This document shows, in pieces, positions 36,217 through 43,055 of a stretch of DNA of 64,000 nucleotides. The stretch is from positions 3,162,001 to 3,226,000 of the forward strand of contig NZ_JAODVR010000001.1 of the NCBI RefSeq assembly GCF_025399835.1. Direction: 5' to 3'. Origin of the DNA: Haloarchaeobius sp. HME9146. GTDB lineage: Archaea > Halobacteriota > Halobacteria > Halobacteriales > Natrialbaceae. Positions within the stretch are counted from its first letter, which is position 1. Each line of letters opens with the position of its first letter. Below the pieces are notes generated by a model. The model worked only from the letters and a program-made list of their open reading frames with translations. It did no database searches and was not told where the DNA came from. The translations under genes were made by a program, and so were the position numbers.

Positions 36217-36504
36217 GTGAGCGAAGAAACACAGGAGCGGCGGAATCTCCGCATGCCCAACAAAGACGAGCTTTTCGGAGTCGTAACAGAACACAACGGC
36301 GGCAACCACGTCCGCGTCCAGTGCGAGGACGGTGTCAGCCGGATGGGCCGAATCCCCGGCCGAATGAAGTACCGCACGTGGATCAACGAGGGCGACGTCG
36401 TGCTCGTCGAACCGTGGTCGTGGCAGGACGAGAAGGCGAACATCGAATGGCGTTACACTGGCCAGGACGCCGACCAGCTCCGTCGCGAAGGCCACATCCA
36501 GTAA
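36217..36504 (+). CDS. eif1A: Translation initiation factor eIF-1A
   Basis: 95 residues starting at GTG ([20 protein letters not shown]). OB-fold S1-like factor, with the family's [38 protein letters not shown] and a short C-terminal tail. Stabilises initiator tRNA binding on the small ribosomal subunit. The later in-frame ATG (M13) would cut the conserved N-terminal arm, so GTG is the right start. Single gene, not in an operon. Confidence 0.95.
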   Translation: MSEETQERRNLRMPNKDELFGVVTEHNGGNHVRVQCEDGVSRMGRIPGRMKYRTWINEGDVVLVEPWSWQDEKANIEWRYTGQDADQLRREGHIQ

Positions 36505-36638
36505 TTCTATATCGCTGACCGGCAGGCGACAGTCTGCGGGCAGGTCCGTCACAGCCCGAGCATAGGCTGGCACGGGTAGTCACGACGCTCTCTCTCTCGA
36601 CGATAGTTCAGTCGCTCCCGAGCGGCCAGCTCGCCAGT

Positions 36639-37403
36639 TCAGTTCGCCGTCGGTTCGTCGACGTGGACCACGCGAGGCTCCGAACCGGTGAGCCAGAGCA
36701 CGTAGTCCTGCTCGGCGTCGCTGGGATTCACGTCGCGGTGGACGAGGCCCGCCGGGATGTGGAAGCACTCGCCGGCCCGCGCGAGCGCCCGCTCGTCCGG
36801 CCCGGTCCCATACTCGACGTAGCCCTCACCTGCGATGACGTACCCGAACACGTCGTTGTCGCCGTGGTGGTGCCAGTCCGACTCGATTCGCCCGGCAGCG
36901 TGGCCCCGGACCTGCTGGACGTCGGCCTCGGGGAACGGCATCAGGCGTGTCAGGTTCTTCAGGGGCGCAGCCGGGACGAGGTCGTCCGCACCGGCGACGC
37001 GGGGCTGGTGGGTCGAGTCGGCGGCGCGTGGCCCGTCCACGGGTACCCTGGTCGGTCCGGACCCGATGAACGCGACCAGTACCACGAGTTCGGAATCACC
37101 CGGGTTCGTCGTCCGGTGGACGAGACCGGCTGGGAGGTGGAGAAAATCGCCGTCGGTTGCGGCCATCGTCTCGCCACCGTCGGGACCGAACGCGAGTTCC
37201 ACCCGACCGTCGAGGACGTAGCCGTAGGCGTCACGGTCGCCGTGGGTATGCCAGCCGGTCGTCGCCCGTGGGGCGAGCGTCGTGCGTGCCAGGGTGACGC
37301 CGTCGGTGTCGAATATCGTCGTGACGGTTCTCTCGGAATCCGGGTGCTGGCCGTCGGCGAGGTCGGCCAGCTGGACGACCGAAACGGCCTGTTCGAACTG
37401 CAT
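36639..37403 (-). CDS. Bicupin protein
   Basis: 254 residues made of two cupin barrels. Cupin 1 ~35-115: TGWHTHGDRDAYGYVLDGRVE and LPAGLVHRTTNP; cupin 2 ~165-240: ESDWHHHGDNDVFGYVIAGEG and HIPAGLVHRDVNP. Each has the two-His/Glu-type metal site of the fold. May be a metal-dependent isomerase, dioxygenase or a binding protein. Divergent from the epimerase gene (98 bases), which may hint at shared regulation. No substrate evidence. Confidence 0.8.
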   Translation of the reverse strand: MQFEQAVSVVQLADLADGQHPDSERTVTTIFDTDGVTLARTTLAPRATTGWHTHGDRDAYGYVLDGRVELAFGPDGGETMAATDGDFLHLPAGLVHRTTNPGDSELVVLVAFIGSGPTRVPVDGPRAADSTHQPRVAGADDLVPAAPLKNLTRLMPFPEADVQQVRGHAAGRIESDWHHHGDNDVFGYVIAGEGYVEYGTGPDERALARAGECFHIPAGLVHRDVNPSDAEQDYVLWLTGSEPRVVHVDEPTAN

Positions 37404-37501
37404 GGTCTCGTACTGACAGACGCGCCCAGCAGGCGTAACGAGTGCGGCGGCGACGTGAGAAGACGCAGTAGGCCTATCGTGCTCGCGTCCGGGATGCCCG
37501 T

Positions 37502-38503
37502 ATGGACGTCCTCATCATCGGTGGAACCGGCCTCATCAGCACGGCCATCACCCGCCAGCTGGTCGAGACAACCCACGACGTGACAATCGCGACGCGCGGC
37601 GAGACCGACGCCGACCTCCCGGACGCCGTCACACACGTCACCTGCGACCGGAACGACAGCGACCGACTGGCCGCGGTCGCCGAGGCGGTCGCTCCCGACT
37701 GCGTCATCGACATGGTGTGTTTCACCCCCGAACAGGCCCGCGAGGCCGTCGACGCCTTCGCGGGCGTAACCCAGTACGTGTTCTGCTCGACCGTCGACGT
37801 GTACCACCGCCCGACCGCCAGCGTCCCGAGTACCGAAGACGCGGCCCGCGATCCCGGCGTCAGCGAGTACGGCCGGAACAAGGCCGCCGCCGAGGACGTG
37901 TTCCGCGACGCCCACGGAGACGCCTTCGCGGCGACGATTATCCGCCCGTGGAGCACCTACGGCGAGGGCGGGCCGGTCCTCCACACACTGGGACTTGGAA
38001 CGTACTACATCGACCGAATCCGGCAGGGGAAACCCATCGTCGTCCACGGCGACGGGACCTCGCTCTGGGGGCCGTGCCACCGCGACGACGTGGCGCGAGC
38101 GTTCGTCAACGCGGTCGGGAACGAGACCGCCTACGGCGAGACCTACCACGTCACCAGCGAGGAGGTGATGACGTGGAACCAGTACCACGAGACGGTGGCC
38201 CGGGCGCTCGACGCGCCCGACCCCGAGCTGGTCCACATCCCGACCGACGTACTCAGCGAGGTCACCCCCGACCGGACGGGGATGCTCCGCGACCACTTCC
38301 AGTACAGCACGGTGTTCGACAATTCGAAGGCCCGCCGAGACCTCGATTTCGAGTACACTGTCTCCTTCGAGGAAGGCGTCCGGCGGACCGTCGCCTGGCT
38401 GGACGAGCACGAGGAAATCGAGGCCTGGGACAGCGAGAACGACGACCGGTTGATTCGAGCGTGGCGCGACGCCACCGACGGATTCGTCTCCGCGATGGAG
38501 TGA
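37502..38503 (+). CDS. NAD-dependent epimerase/dehydratase (extended SDR)
   Basis: 333 residues. N-terminal IIGGTGLISTAI is the Rossmann GxxGxI variant, with further family marks VFCSTVDVYHRPT and YGRNKAAAEDVF (catalytic Y/K: YxxxK). HGDGTSLWGPCHRDDVARAF is the 'isoflavone-reductase/epimerase' substrate-end motif. Acts on a nucleotide sugar or polyol; the substrate is not visible. Convergent with the small gene at 38517-38771. Confidence 0.86.
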   Translation: MDVLIIGGTGLISTAITRQLVETTHDVTIATRGETDADLPDAVTHVTCDRNDSDRLAAVAEAVAPDCVIDMVCFTPEQAREAVDAFAGVTQYVFCSTVDVYHRPTASVPSTEDAARDPGVSEYGRNKAAAEDVFRDAHGDAFAATIIRPWSTYGEGGPVLHTLGLGTYYIDRIRQGKPIVVHGDGTSLWGPCHRDDVARAFVNAVGNETAYGETYHVTSEEVMTWNQYHETVARALDAPDPELVHIPTDVLSEVTPDRTGMLRDHFQYSTVFDNSKARRDLDFEYTVSFEEGVRRTVAWLDEHEEIEAWDSENDDRLIRAWRDATDGFVSAME

Positions 38504-38516
38504 GCCGCCCCGGGTA

Positions 38517-38771
38517 TCAGCCGCCCTTCTTGCGGAACCACACCTGCGAGCCGACGGGTGACTCCTCGGGCGCGAGGTCGAGCCGGCTGGTGAACAGGTC
38601 CCGGATCGCGAGCGTCACCACGAGTTCGACCTGCTCGCCATCGTCCGCCGTCACCGTGACCACACAGTGCCCGTCGCGTTCCTCGATGCGGTCGATGGTG
38701 CCCGCCCGCCAGCGCTCGATGTCGTGGGTCGGCTCCCGCGCGTGGATGCGGTCGTGGGCCACGTCAATCAC
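38517..38771 (-). CDS. Small hypothetical protein downstream of EamA (84 aa)
   Basis: 84 residues; ATG 38771 overlaps the EamA stop by eight bases, so it is translationally coupled as the third gene of an HTH-EamA-small-protein operon. No recognised domain; strongly beta (VTVTADDGEQVELVVTLA) with a Lys/Gly tail (VWFRKKGG). Function unknown, plausibly accessory to the transporter. Confidence 0.6.
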   Translation of the reverse strand: MIDVAHDRIHAREPTHDIERWRAGTIDRIEERDGHCVVTVTADDGEQVELVVTLAIRDLFTSRLDLAPEESPVGSQVWFRKKGG

Positions 38772-39684
38772 CCATCGATGGCTGGCGGGACTCGACGACG
38801 AGTTCCGCGAGCGCGCGGCGCTTGAGCAGGACGAAGCCGAGGAAGACGACGAAGAACCCGGCGATGGTCAACGGCGTGATCTGCTCGTTCAGGATGAACA
38901 CGCCCGCGATGGTGGCGACCACCGGGACCAGGTAGGCGACGAGGCTCGTCTCCAGCGCGCCACGGACCTCCAGCAGCGAGTAGTAGATGAAGAAGGCGAG
39001 TGCCGTCGCGAACACGCCCAGGTAGAGGACGGCCGCGACCGGCTTCGGGGCGGCGGGAATCGCGAACGGTTCGCCCACCGCGACGCTCGTGAGGTGCAGG
39101 ATGACGCCGCCGACGGCCATCGACCAGCCCGAGAGCGCCGCGCGGTCGAGCGTCGGCCGCGAGCGCTGGACGAGGACACCACCCAGCGAGACCGAGGCGA
39201 CCTGCCCGAGGATGAGGAGCCGGCCCAGGGTTCCGCCCGCGAACAGGTTGCCCGGGTCGGGCCGGACGATGAGGCCGACGCCGAGGAACCCGAGCAGGAT
39301 GCCGACCGCACCCACCGTGGAAACTCGCTCCTCCGGAAGGATGCCGAGCGCCCACAGCGTCGTCGCGATGGGGACCAGACTCTGCATGACCGCGGCCACC
39401 CCCGACGGGACGGTCTTCTGCCCGAGGAACAGCAGGGCGTTCCCCGCGACGAGGAAGACCCCGCCTGCGAGGACGGCCGCGAGGTCGTTCCTGGCCGTGG
39501 GATACCACTCGGCGGTCCGGACGACGCCGTAGCCGACGAGCAACACGGCCGCGATGTCGTACCGGAACGACGCGAACAGTATCGGGTCGAGCGTCTCCAG
39601 GCCGACGCTGATGGCCGGGAAGGAGAGTCCCCAGAGCGTCGCGAGCAGCCCGAACAGACCGATGACGGCGAAGCGATTGCGCAC
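38764..39684 (-). CDS. EamA-family (DMT) transporter
   Basis: 306 residues, ten hydrophobic helices in two EamA repeats (AVIGLFGLLATLWGLSFPAI at the start; MAVGGVILHLTSVAVGEPFA in the second repeat). Lies 25 bases downstream of a transcriptional regulator and overlaps the following small gene, so the three form a probable operon. Exports an unknown metabolite, whose ligand is likely sensed by the regulator. Confidence 0.87.
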   Translation of the reverse strand: MRNRFAVIGLFGLLATLWGLSFPAISVGLETLDPILFASFRYDIAAVLLVGYGVVRTAEWYPTARNDLAAVLAGGVFLVAGNALLFLGQKTVPSGVAAVMQSLVPIATTLWALGILPEERVSTVGAVGILLGFLGVGLIVRPDPGNLFAGGTLGRLLILGQVASVSLGGVLVQRSRPTLDRAALSGWSMAVGGVILHLTSVAVGEPFAIPAAPKPVAAVLYLGVFATALAFFIYYSLLEVRGALETSLVAYLVPVVATIAGVFILNEQITPLTIAGFFVVFLGFVLLKRRALAELVVESRQPSMGD

Positions 39685-39709
39685 TGGTTCGTTCTACGAC
39701 GCCAGCGGG

Positions 39710-40552
39710 TTATGCGTCTCGATTCTCCGCGAGGAGATCCCCGGTCCGCTCGGTGGCCCGATCTCTGTATCGGTCGTACCGGGCCTCCGCCCACGCCACG
39801 GCCTGTGGCGATTTCGTGACGACCGTCCCGTTGGCGTTGTGGTACTGCTCGTCGTAACAGACGACCGCGGCCTCCGAGTCGACGATATTTCCGTCCTCGT
39901 CCTCGATGTATCCCACCCCGAACCCGTACGGGATATCGTCGGTCGGAAGCGAGTAGGCCGTGATGTCCCGCTCGCGGAACATGATGCCCATCTCGTCACC
40001 GAACCGCTCCCAGAGGAACTCGAAGAACTGGTCGGGGACCACCAGTTCGACCGAGAGGTCGTTCTCGATGACCTCGGTGGCGAAGTGCAGGAACGTCCCG
40101 TCACGGGTGAGGTTCGGAACGACGACGTGGAAGCGGTCGACGCGGGAGACGAACTCGAGTATCTGGTCGAACACCTGATGTCTCGCGATGGTGCTGTCCG
40201 TCGCGACCTCGACCGACCCTTCGGTGAGGACGAACGAGGGAAGCGTCGCGTCGGCCGGAATCGCGTCGTAGAGCGACCGGTACCGCTGGTGTGCGTGCCC
40301 CTCCTCGGCCCAGGACAGCAGCTGCCGCCCGAAGAAGGTCAGCGAGTAGGTGTGGGGCTTCTCGCTGTCGTCGGTCTGGAGGACGCCGTGGTCGTCCAGC
40401 TCGTTGAGTGTCCGGTTGACGGTAGACTTCGAGTATTCCGTCTTCGCGGTCAGCGTGGAGAGGTCCGCGGCCGGTTCGTCGGCGATGGCTCGCAGGAGCG
40501 AGTGCTTGTCGAGCAAGTGCTGCAACAGTTCCGAATCACCCACCTTGCCCAT
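39710..40552 (-). CDS. HTH transcriptional regulator (FilR1/DUF1724-like layout)
   Basis: 280 residues from ATG 40552. N-terminal winged helix (ELLQHLLDKHSLLRAIADEP, YSKSTVNRTLNELDDHGVL) and a C-terminal ~180-residue effector domain with the pattern of archaeal DUF1724 regulators (VLTEGSVEVATDSTIARH, RDGTFLHFATEVIENDLSVE, GVGYIEDEDGNIVD). Likely controls the downstream EamA transporter. An upstream frame from 40624 adds 24 poorly coding residues. The GTGACG repeat cluster at 40773-40901 lies upstream. Confidence 0.82.
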   Translation of the reverse strand: MGKVGDSELLQHLLDKHSLLRAIADEPAADLSTLTAKTEYSKSTVNRTLNELDDHGVLQTDDSEKPHTYSLTFFGRQLLSWAEEGHAHQRYRSLYDAIPADATLPSFVLTEGSVEVATDSTIARHQVFDQILEFVSRVDRFHVVVPNLTRDGTFLHFATEVIENDLSVELVVPDQFFEFLWERFGDEMGIMFRERDITAYSLPTDDIPYGFGVGYIEDEDGNIVDSEAAVVCYDEQYHNANGTVVTKSPQAVAWAEARYDRYRDRATERTGDLLAENRDA

Positions 40553-40772
40553 CTCTGGAACCAATGTTACCGGCCAGTTGGTATAACCACGTCGGTTGTT
40601 CCCACAGTTTGCAACTGGTTTCAATCCTTGCGACGTTCCCGCTCCGGCTGGACGCTCCCACCATCCGACCGCAGACTCATGTCACGAAAAATAAACTATT
40701 TGGGCGTGGGAAACATAGATGTCGTCTGGGGGGAAGGTGTCTACCGGCTCAGGTCGTAGAAAGGTACATTCT

Positions 40773-40901
40773 GTGACGCCGGCGACGCCCGACGATAACG
40801 AGCGTCACTGCCCGTGACGTTCGTTCACAACAGTCTTCTCTCCATTGCGTTCTCTCGCGAGTGACGACCGACGTGACGCAGTCGCTCTCGACTATGTGAC
40901 G
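40773..40901. repeat. Cluster of GTGACG motifs between csp1 and the HTH regulator
   Basis: Five direct GTGACG hexamers (40773, 40814, 40861, 40873, 40896) plus one inverted CGTCAC (40803), so 40803-40819 reads CGTCAC-TGCCC-GTGACG as a palindrome. Non-coding; the surrounding 40553-40960 gap contains no supportable gene (a 26-codon frame at 40679 has no Shine-Dalgarno or family). Could be operator sites for the adjacent HTH regulator. Confidence 0.5.
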
Positions 40902-40927
40902 TTTCGGTAGAAGCGTTGGTACGCTCT

Positions 40928-40944
40928 GTCGCCCCGGTGGCGAC
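40928..40944 (-). terminator. Stem-loop after csp1
   Basis: GTCGCC-loop-GGCGAC perfect 6-bp stem located 17 bases after the csp1 stop. A matching stem with a different loop follows csp2 (41511-41526). Shared stem, different loop, suggests structure is kept; role as terminator or mRNA stabiliser is inferred (no T-run follows). Confidence 0.4.
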
Positions 40945-40960
40945 TAGTTAGAAATCCGAT

Positions 40961-41155
40961 TTATACGCGAACGACGTTCTTCGCGCGGGGACCCTTGGGA
41001 GCGTCCTCGATGTCGAATTCGATCTCGGTACCTTCCGTGAGGTCCTCACCGCCAACGTCCTCCATGTGGAAGAAAACGTCCTCGTCAGCATCCTCAGTCG
41101 CGATGAAACCGTAGCCGCCTGTGTCGTTGAAGAAATCAACCTTACCGTTTGCCAT
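40961..41155 (-). CDS. Cold-shock protein (CspA family), copy 1
   Basis: 64 residues, one cold-shock OB-fold: RNP1-like GGYGFI at 13-18 and RNP2-like DVFFH. Binds single-stranded RNA/DNA, acting as RNA chaperone. 60 of 64 residues match copy 2 586 bases upstream (differences at 2, 5, 23, and the last residue). ATG 41155 is preceded by a conserved promoter box. The longer open frame to 41377 is not coding-like. Confidence 0.92.
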   Translation of the reverse strand: MANGKVDFFNDTGGYGFIATEDADEDVFFHMEDVGGEDLTEGTEIEFDIEDAPKGPRAKNVVRV

Positions 41156-41164
41156 TGCGAATGA

Positions 41165-41193
41165 ACCCAGTTGGAGGACACGGTTAAGGGTTG
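41165..41193 (-). promoter_or_regulatory. csp1 promoter box, identical to that of csp2
   Basis: 29-base stretch exactly identical to 41751-41779 at the same distance from the start codon. It contains CCCTTAACCG on the gene strand; the TTAA (41184-41187) is centred about 30 bases before the ATG, the expected TATA position. Confidence 0.6.
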
Positions 41194-41510
41194 GCATTCG
41201 TCCGTAGAAACCCGTTTTTCGCAGACATGTATTCCCGAATCCAGTTCTGTATTGGCCATCCGTACACAGACATCGGATTCTAGGTCGAGGTGGTGCCCGA
41301 TTCGGCAGAACCTGCGGCGACTTCCGACGAATCCACAGTTCCCGACCGGGACAGTTCGTCGACTGCCCCGGTACCACCGTTCTGCAGGTCCTGAAACACC
41401 GACGAGACCAACAGCTCGCCCAGCGCGACCGCTCCGTGGTTCCCTGATTCGGTCACGACAGAGAACGCTCTCGGTGGGGTGGTTCTCGGAGAGAAACGAT
41501 GTAACGCTAC

Positions 41511-41526
41511 GTCGCCGTGGGGCGAC
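41511..41526 (-). terminator. Stem-loop after csp2
   Basis: GTCGCC-4-base loop-GGCGAC 6-bp stem about 17 bases after the csp2 stop; matches the stem after csp1. Rest of the 41156-41510 gap holds no gene that I can support. Confidence 0.4.
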
Positions 41527-41543
41527 CGTGCGGTAAAATCGCG

Positions 41544-41741
41544 TTAGTTAGTGCGAACGACGTTCTTCGCGCGGGGACCCTTGGGAGCGTCCTCGATGTC
41601 GAATTCGATCTCGGTGCCTTCGGTCAGGTCCTCGCCGCCGACGTCCTCCATGTGGAAGAAAACGTCCTCGTCAGAGTCCTCAGTCGCGATGAAACCGTAG
41701 CCGCCTGTGTCGTTGAAGAAATCAACGTTGCCGTTTACCAT
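41544..41741 (-). CDS. Cold-shock protein (CspA family), copy 2
   Basis: 65 residues, same cold-shock fold (GGYGFI, DVFFH), differing from copy 1 at four positions plus one extra C-terminal Asn. It lies upstream on the same strand in a tandem duplication whose unit is 586 bases. ATG 41741 is fixed by the conserved promoter box and by alignment to copy 1. Acts as RNA chaperone. Confidence 0.92.
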   Translation of the reverse strand: MVNGNVDFFNDTGGYGFIATEDSDEDVFFHMEDVGGEDLTEGTEIEFDIEDAPKGPRAKNVVRTN

Positions 41742-41750
41742 TGCGAATAG

Positions 41751-41779
41751 ACCCAGTTGGAGGACACGGTTAAGGGTTG
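41751..41779 (-). promoter_or_regulatory. csp2 promoter box
   Basis: Identical over 29 bases to the csp1 promoter box (41165-41193) at the same position relative to the ATG. TTAA at 41770-41773 is about 30 bases from the start codon, a TATA-like position. Confidence 0.6.
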
Positions 41780-41783
41780 TCAT

Positions 41784-42080
41784 CTGTCCGTAAAATCAGC
41801 GATTTAGAAAACAAATATCTCGCGCTACGCTGTTGCAACGGACATTCGACCATACACAGTCGGCTCCTCCGGAAAATAGTGACCGTGCAGTCGGAACCAG
41901 CGACTGACTCTGTGGTATCCACAATTCCCAGCGCCGGGGGTTCGACGATCGGGACCAGATATGATTAGACATTCGGAGCGTATTCCCCGATATTTCGCTA
42001 TTTCTGTGTAGAGAAAGTAGAGTTTTGAGGAAAATAATAGCAACTGTTCTAGGACCTAAACCACGTATGTCCACAGACAC
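41784..42080. other. AT-richer intergenic region upstream of csp2 and the CBS gene
   Basis: About 300 bases with no supportable gene. Its first part is the csp2 upstream region, which keeps a second conserved box (ATCCACAATTCCC at 41917) at exactly the same 176-base distance from the ATG as ATCCACAGTTCCC (41331) upstream of csp1. The rest is unusually A/T-rich for this DNA. Confidence 0.5.
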
Positions 42081-42086
42081 TAAATA
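42081..42086 (+). promoter_or_regulatory. TATA box of the CBS-domain gene
   Basis: TAAATA within the palindromic CACTAAATAGTG, centred about 29 bases before the ATG at 42113. Consistent with a short or missing leader. Confidence 0.45.
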
Positions 42087-42112
42087 GTGTGTTGGGCTAG
42101 CATACGACAACC

Positions 42113-42556
42113 ATGATCGCAACCACGGTCGATACCCTCAGACTCCACTCGCTCGATACCGTCACGCCCGAGACGCCGGTCGGCGACGCCGCCGAGCGCC
42201 TTCGCTGCCCGTCGGTGCCCGCTCTCACGGTCATCGAGGACGATACGGTCGTCGGGACGGTCACCGAGTCCGATATCGTCGCGATGGTCGCCACCACGGA
42301 CGAACGCAAGACGGTCGAATCCGTCATGTCGATGCCGGTCACCATCTCTCCCGACGCGACCCTGCACGACGCCGCCGACACGATGCGGGCCACCGGCGTC
42401 GAGCACCTCCCGGTCGTCGACGAGGCGTACTGCGGGCTGCTCTCGGCCAAGACCCTCGCGCCGTACCTCTCGCGCCGGACGCTGGACTTCGAGACGCGCG
42501 AGGCGACGGTTCCCGTCGCGACGGTCGACGGGCACGAGCTGGCCGCCGGGGACTGA
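42113..42556 (+). CDS. CBS-domain protein
   Basis: 147 residues with a CBS pair: first copy DTVTPETPVGDAAERLRCPSV/LTVIEDDTVVGTVTESDIV, second copy SVMSMPVTISPDATLHDAAD/HLPVVDEAYCGLLSAKTL. CBS pairs bind adenine nucleotides and regulate partners; this one has no fused enzyme domain. Co-directional with the rhodanese gene (77-base gap). Confidence 0.88.
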   Translation: MIATTVDTLRLHSLDTVTPETPVGDAAERLRCPSVPALTVIEDDTVVGTVTESDIVAMVATTDERKTVESVMSMPVTISPDATLHDAADTMRATGVEHLPVVDEAYCGLLSAKTLAPYLSRRTLDFETREATVPVATVDGHELAAGD

Positions 42557-42603
42557 GACAGCTACCGGCTTCCCGAGCGCTCGGACGAACGCCGGTCAGT
42601 ACG

Positions 42604-42608
42604 TTTTA
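42604..42608 (+). promoter_or_regulatory. TATA-like box of the rhodanese gene
   Basis: TTTTA in CGTTTTACC, centred 28 bases before ATG 42634, typical leaderless spacing. Confidence 0.4.
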
Positions 42609-42633
42609 CCGATTCGGTGTACAAGCGGGCGTG

Positions 42634-42999
42634 ATGAGCAAGCTCCGCCCGGACGAACTCGACGCCCGGCTCGACGGTCAGCAGCCCTTCCTCCTCGACA
42701 TCCGCCCACGCGAGGCCTACCAGACCGAGAACATCGACGGGAGCTACAACCTCCCCGTGTACGACGACCTGCGCTCGGGCGACGAGGACGCGCTCCGACA
42801 GCGCCTCGACGAGGTCCCCCGGGACCGCCAGGTCGTGACCGTCTGCAAGATGGGCGTCATCGCGAAGGAGGCGACCCGCATCCTCGACGACGAGGGGTAC
42901 GAGGTGACCACGCTCGCTGGTGGGATGAGTGGCTGGCGAGGCTACCAGAACGGGACGGTGGGATACCGGCTTCGGTCGCTGCTCTGGCGGCTGTTCTGA
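42634..42999 (+). CDS. Rhodanese-like sulfurtransferase
   Basis: 121 residues, single rhodanese domain: LLDIRPREAYQTENIDGSYN at the start and an active-site loop with Cys in VTVCKMGVIAKEATRI, then LAGGMSGW. Transfers sulfur from a persulfide or thiosulfate-like donor; the actual donor/acceptor is not visible. A GTG three bases upstream (42631) is also a possible start. Ends with a hydrophobic/Arg tail (LRSLLWRLF). Confidence 0.9.
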   Translation: MSKLRPDELDARLDGQQPFLLDIRPREAYQTENIDGSYNLPVYDDLRSGDEDALRQRLDEVPRDRQVVTVCKMGVIAKEATRILDDEGYEVTTLAGGMSGWRGYQNGTVGYRLRSLLWRLF

Positions 43000-43055
43000 G
43001 CGTGCCTGCCAGAGGAGGCTGCCCCCGGTACTCCCGATGGCGCGCCCGTCCTCGC

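Noticed and set aside
40679-40759. 26-codon frame upstream of the HTH regulator
   Set aside because: No Shine-Dalgarno, no family, and it falls in an A/T-rich promoter-like gap.
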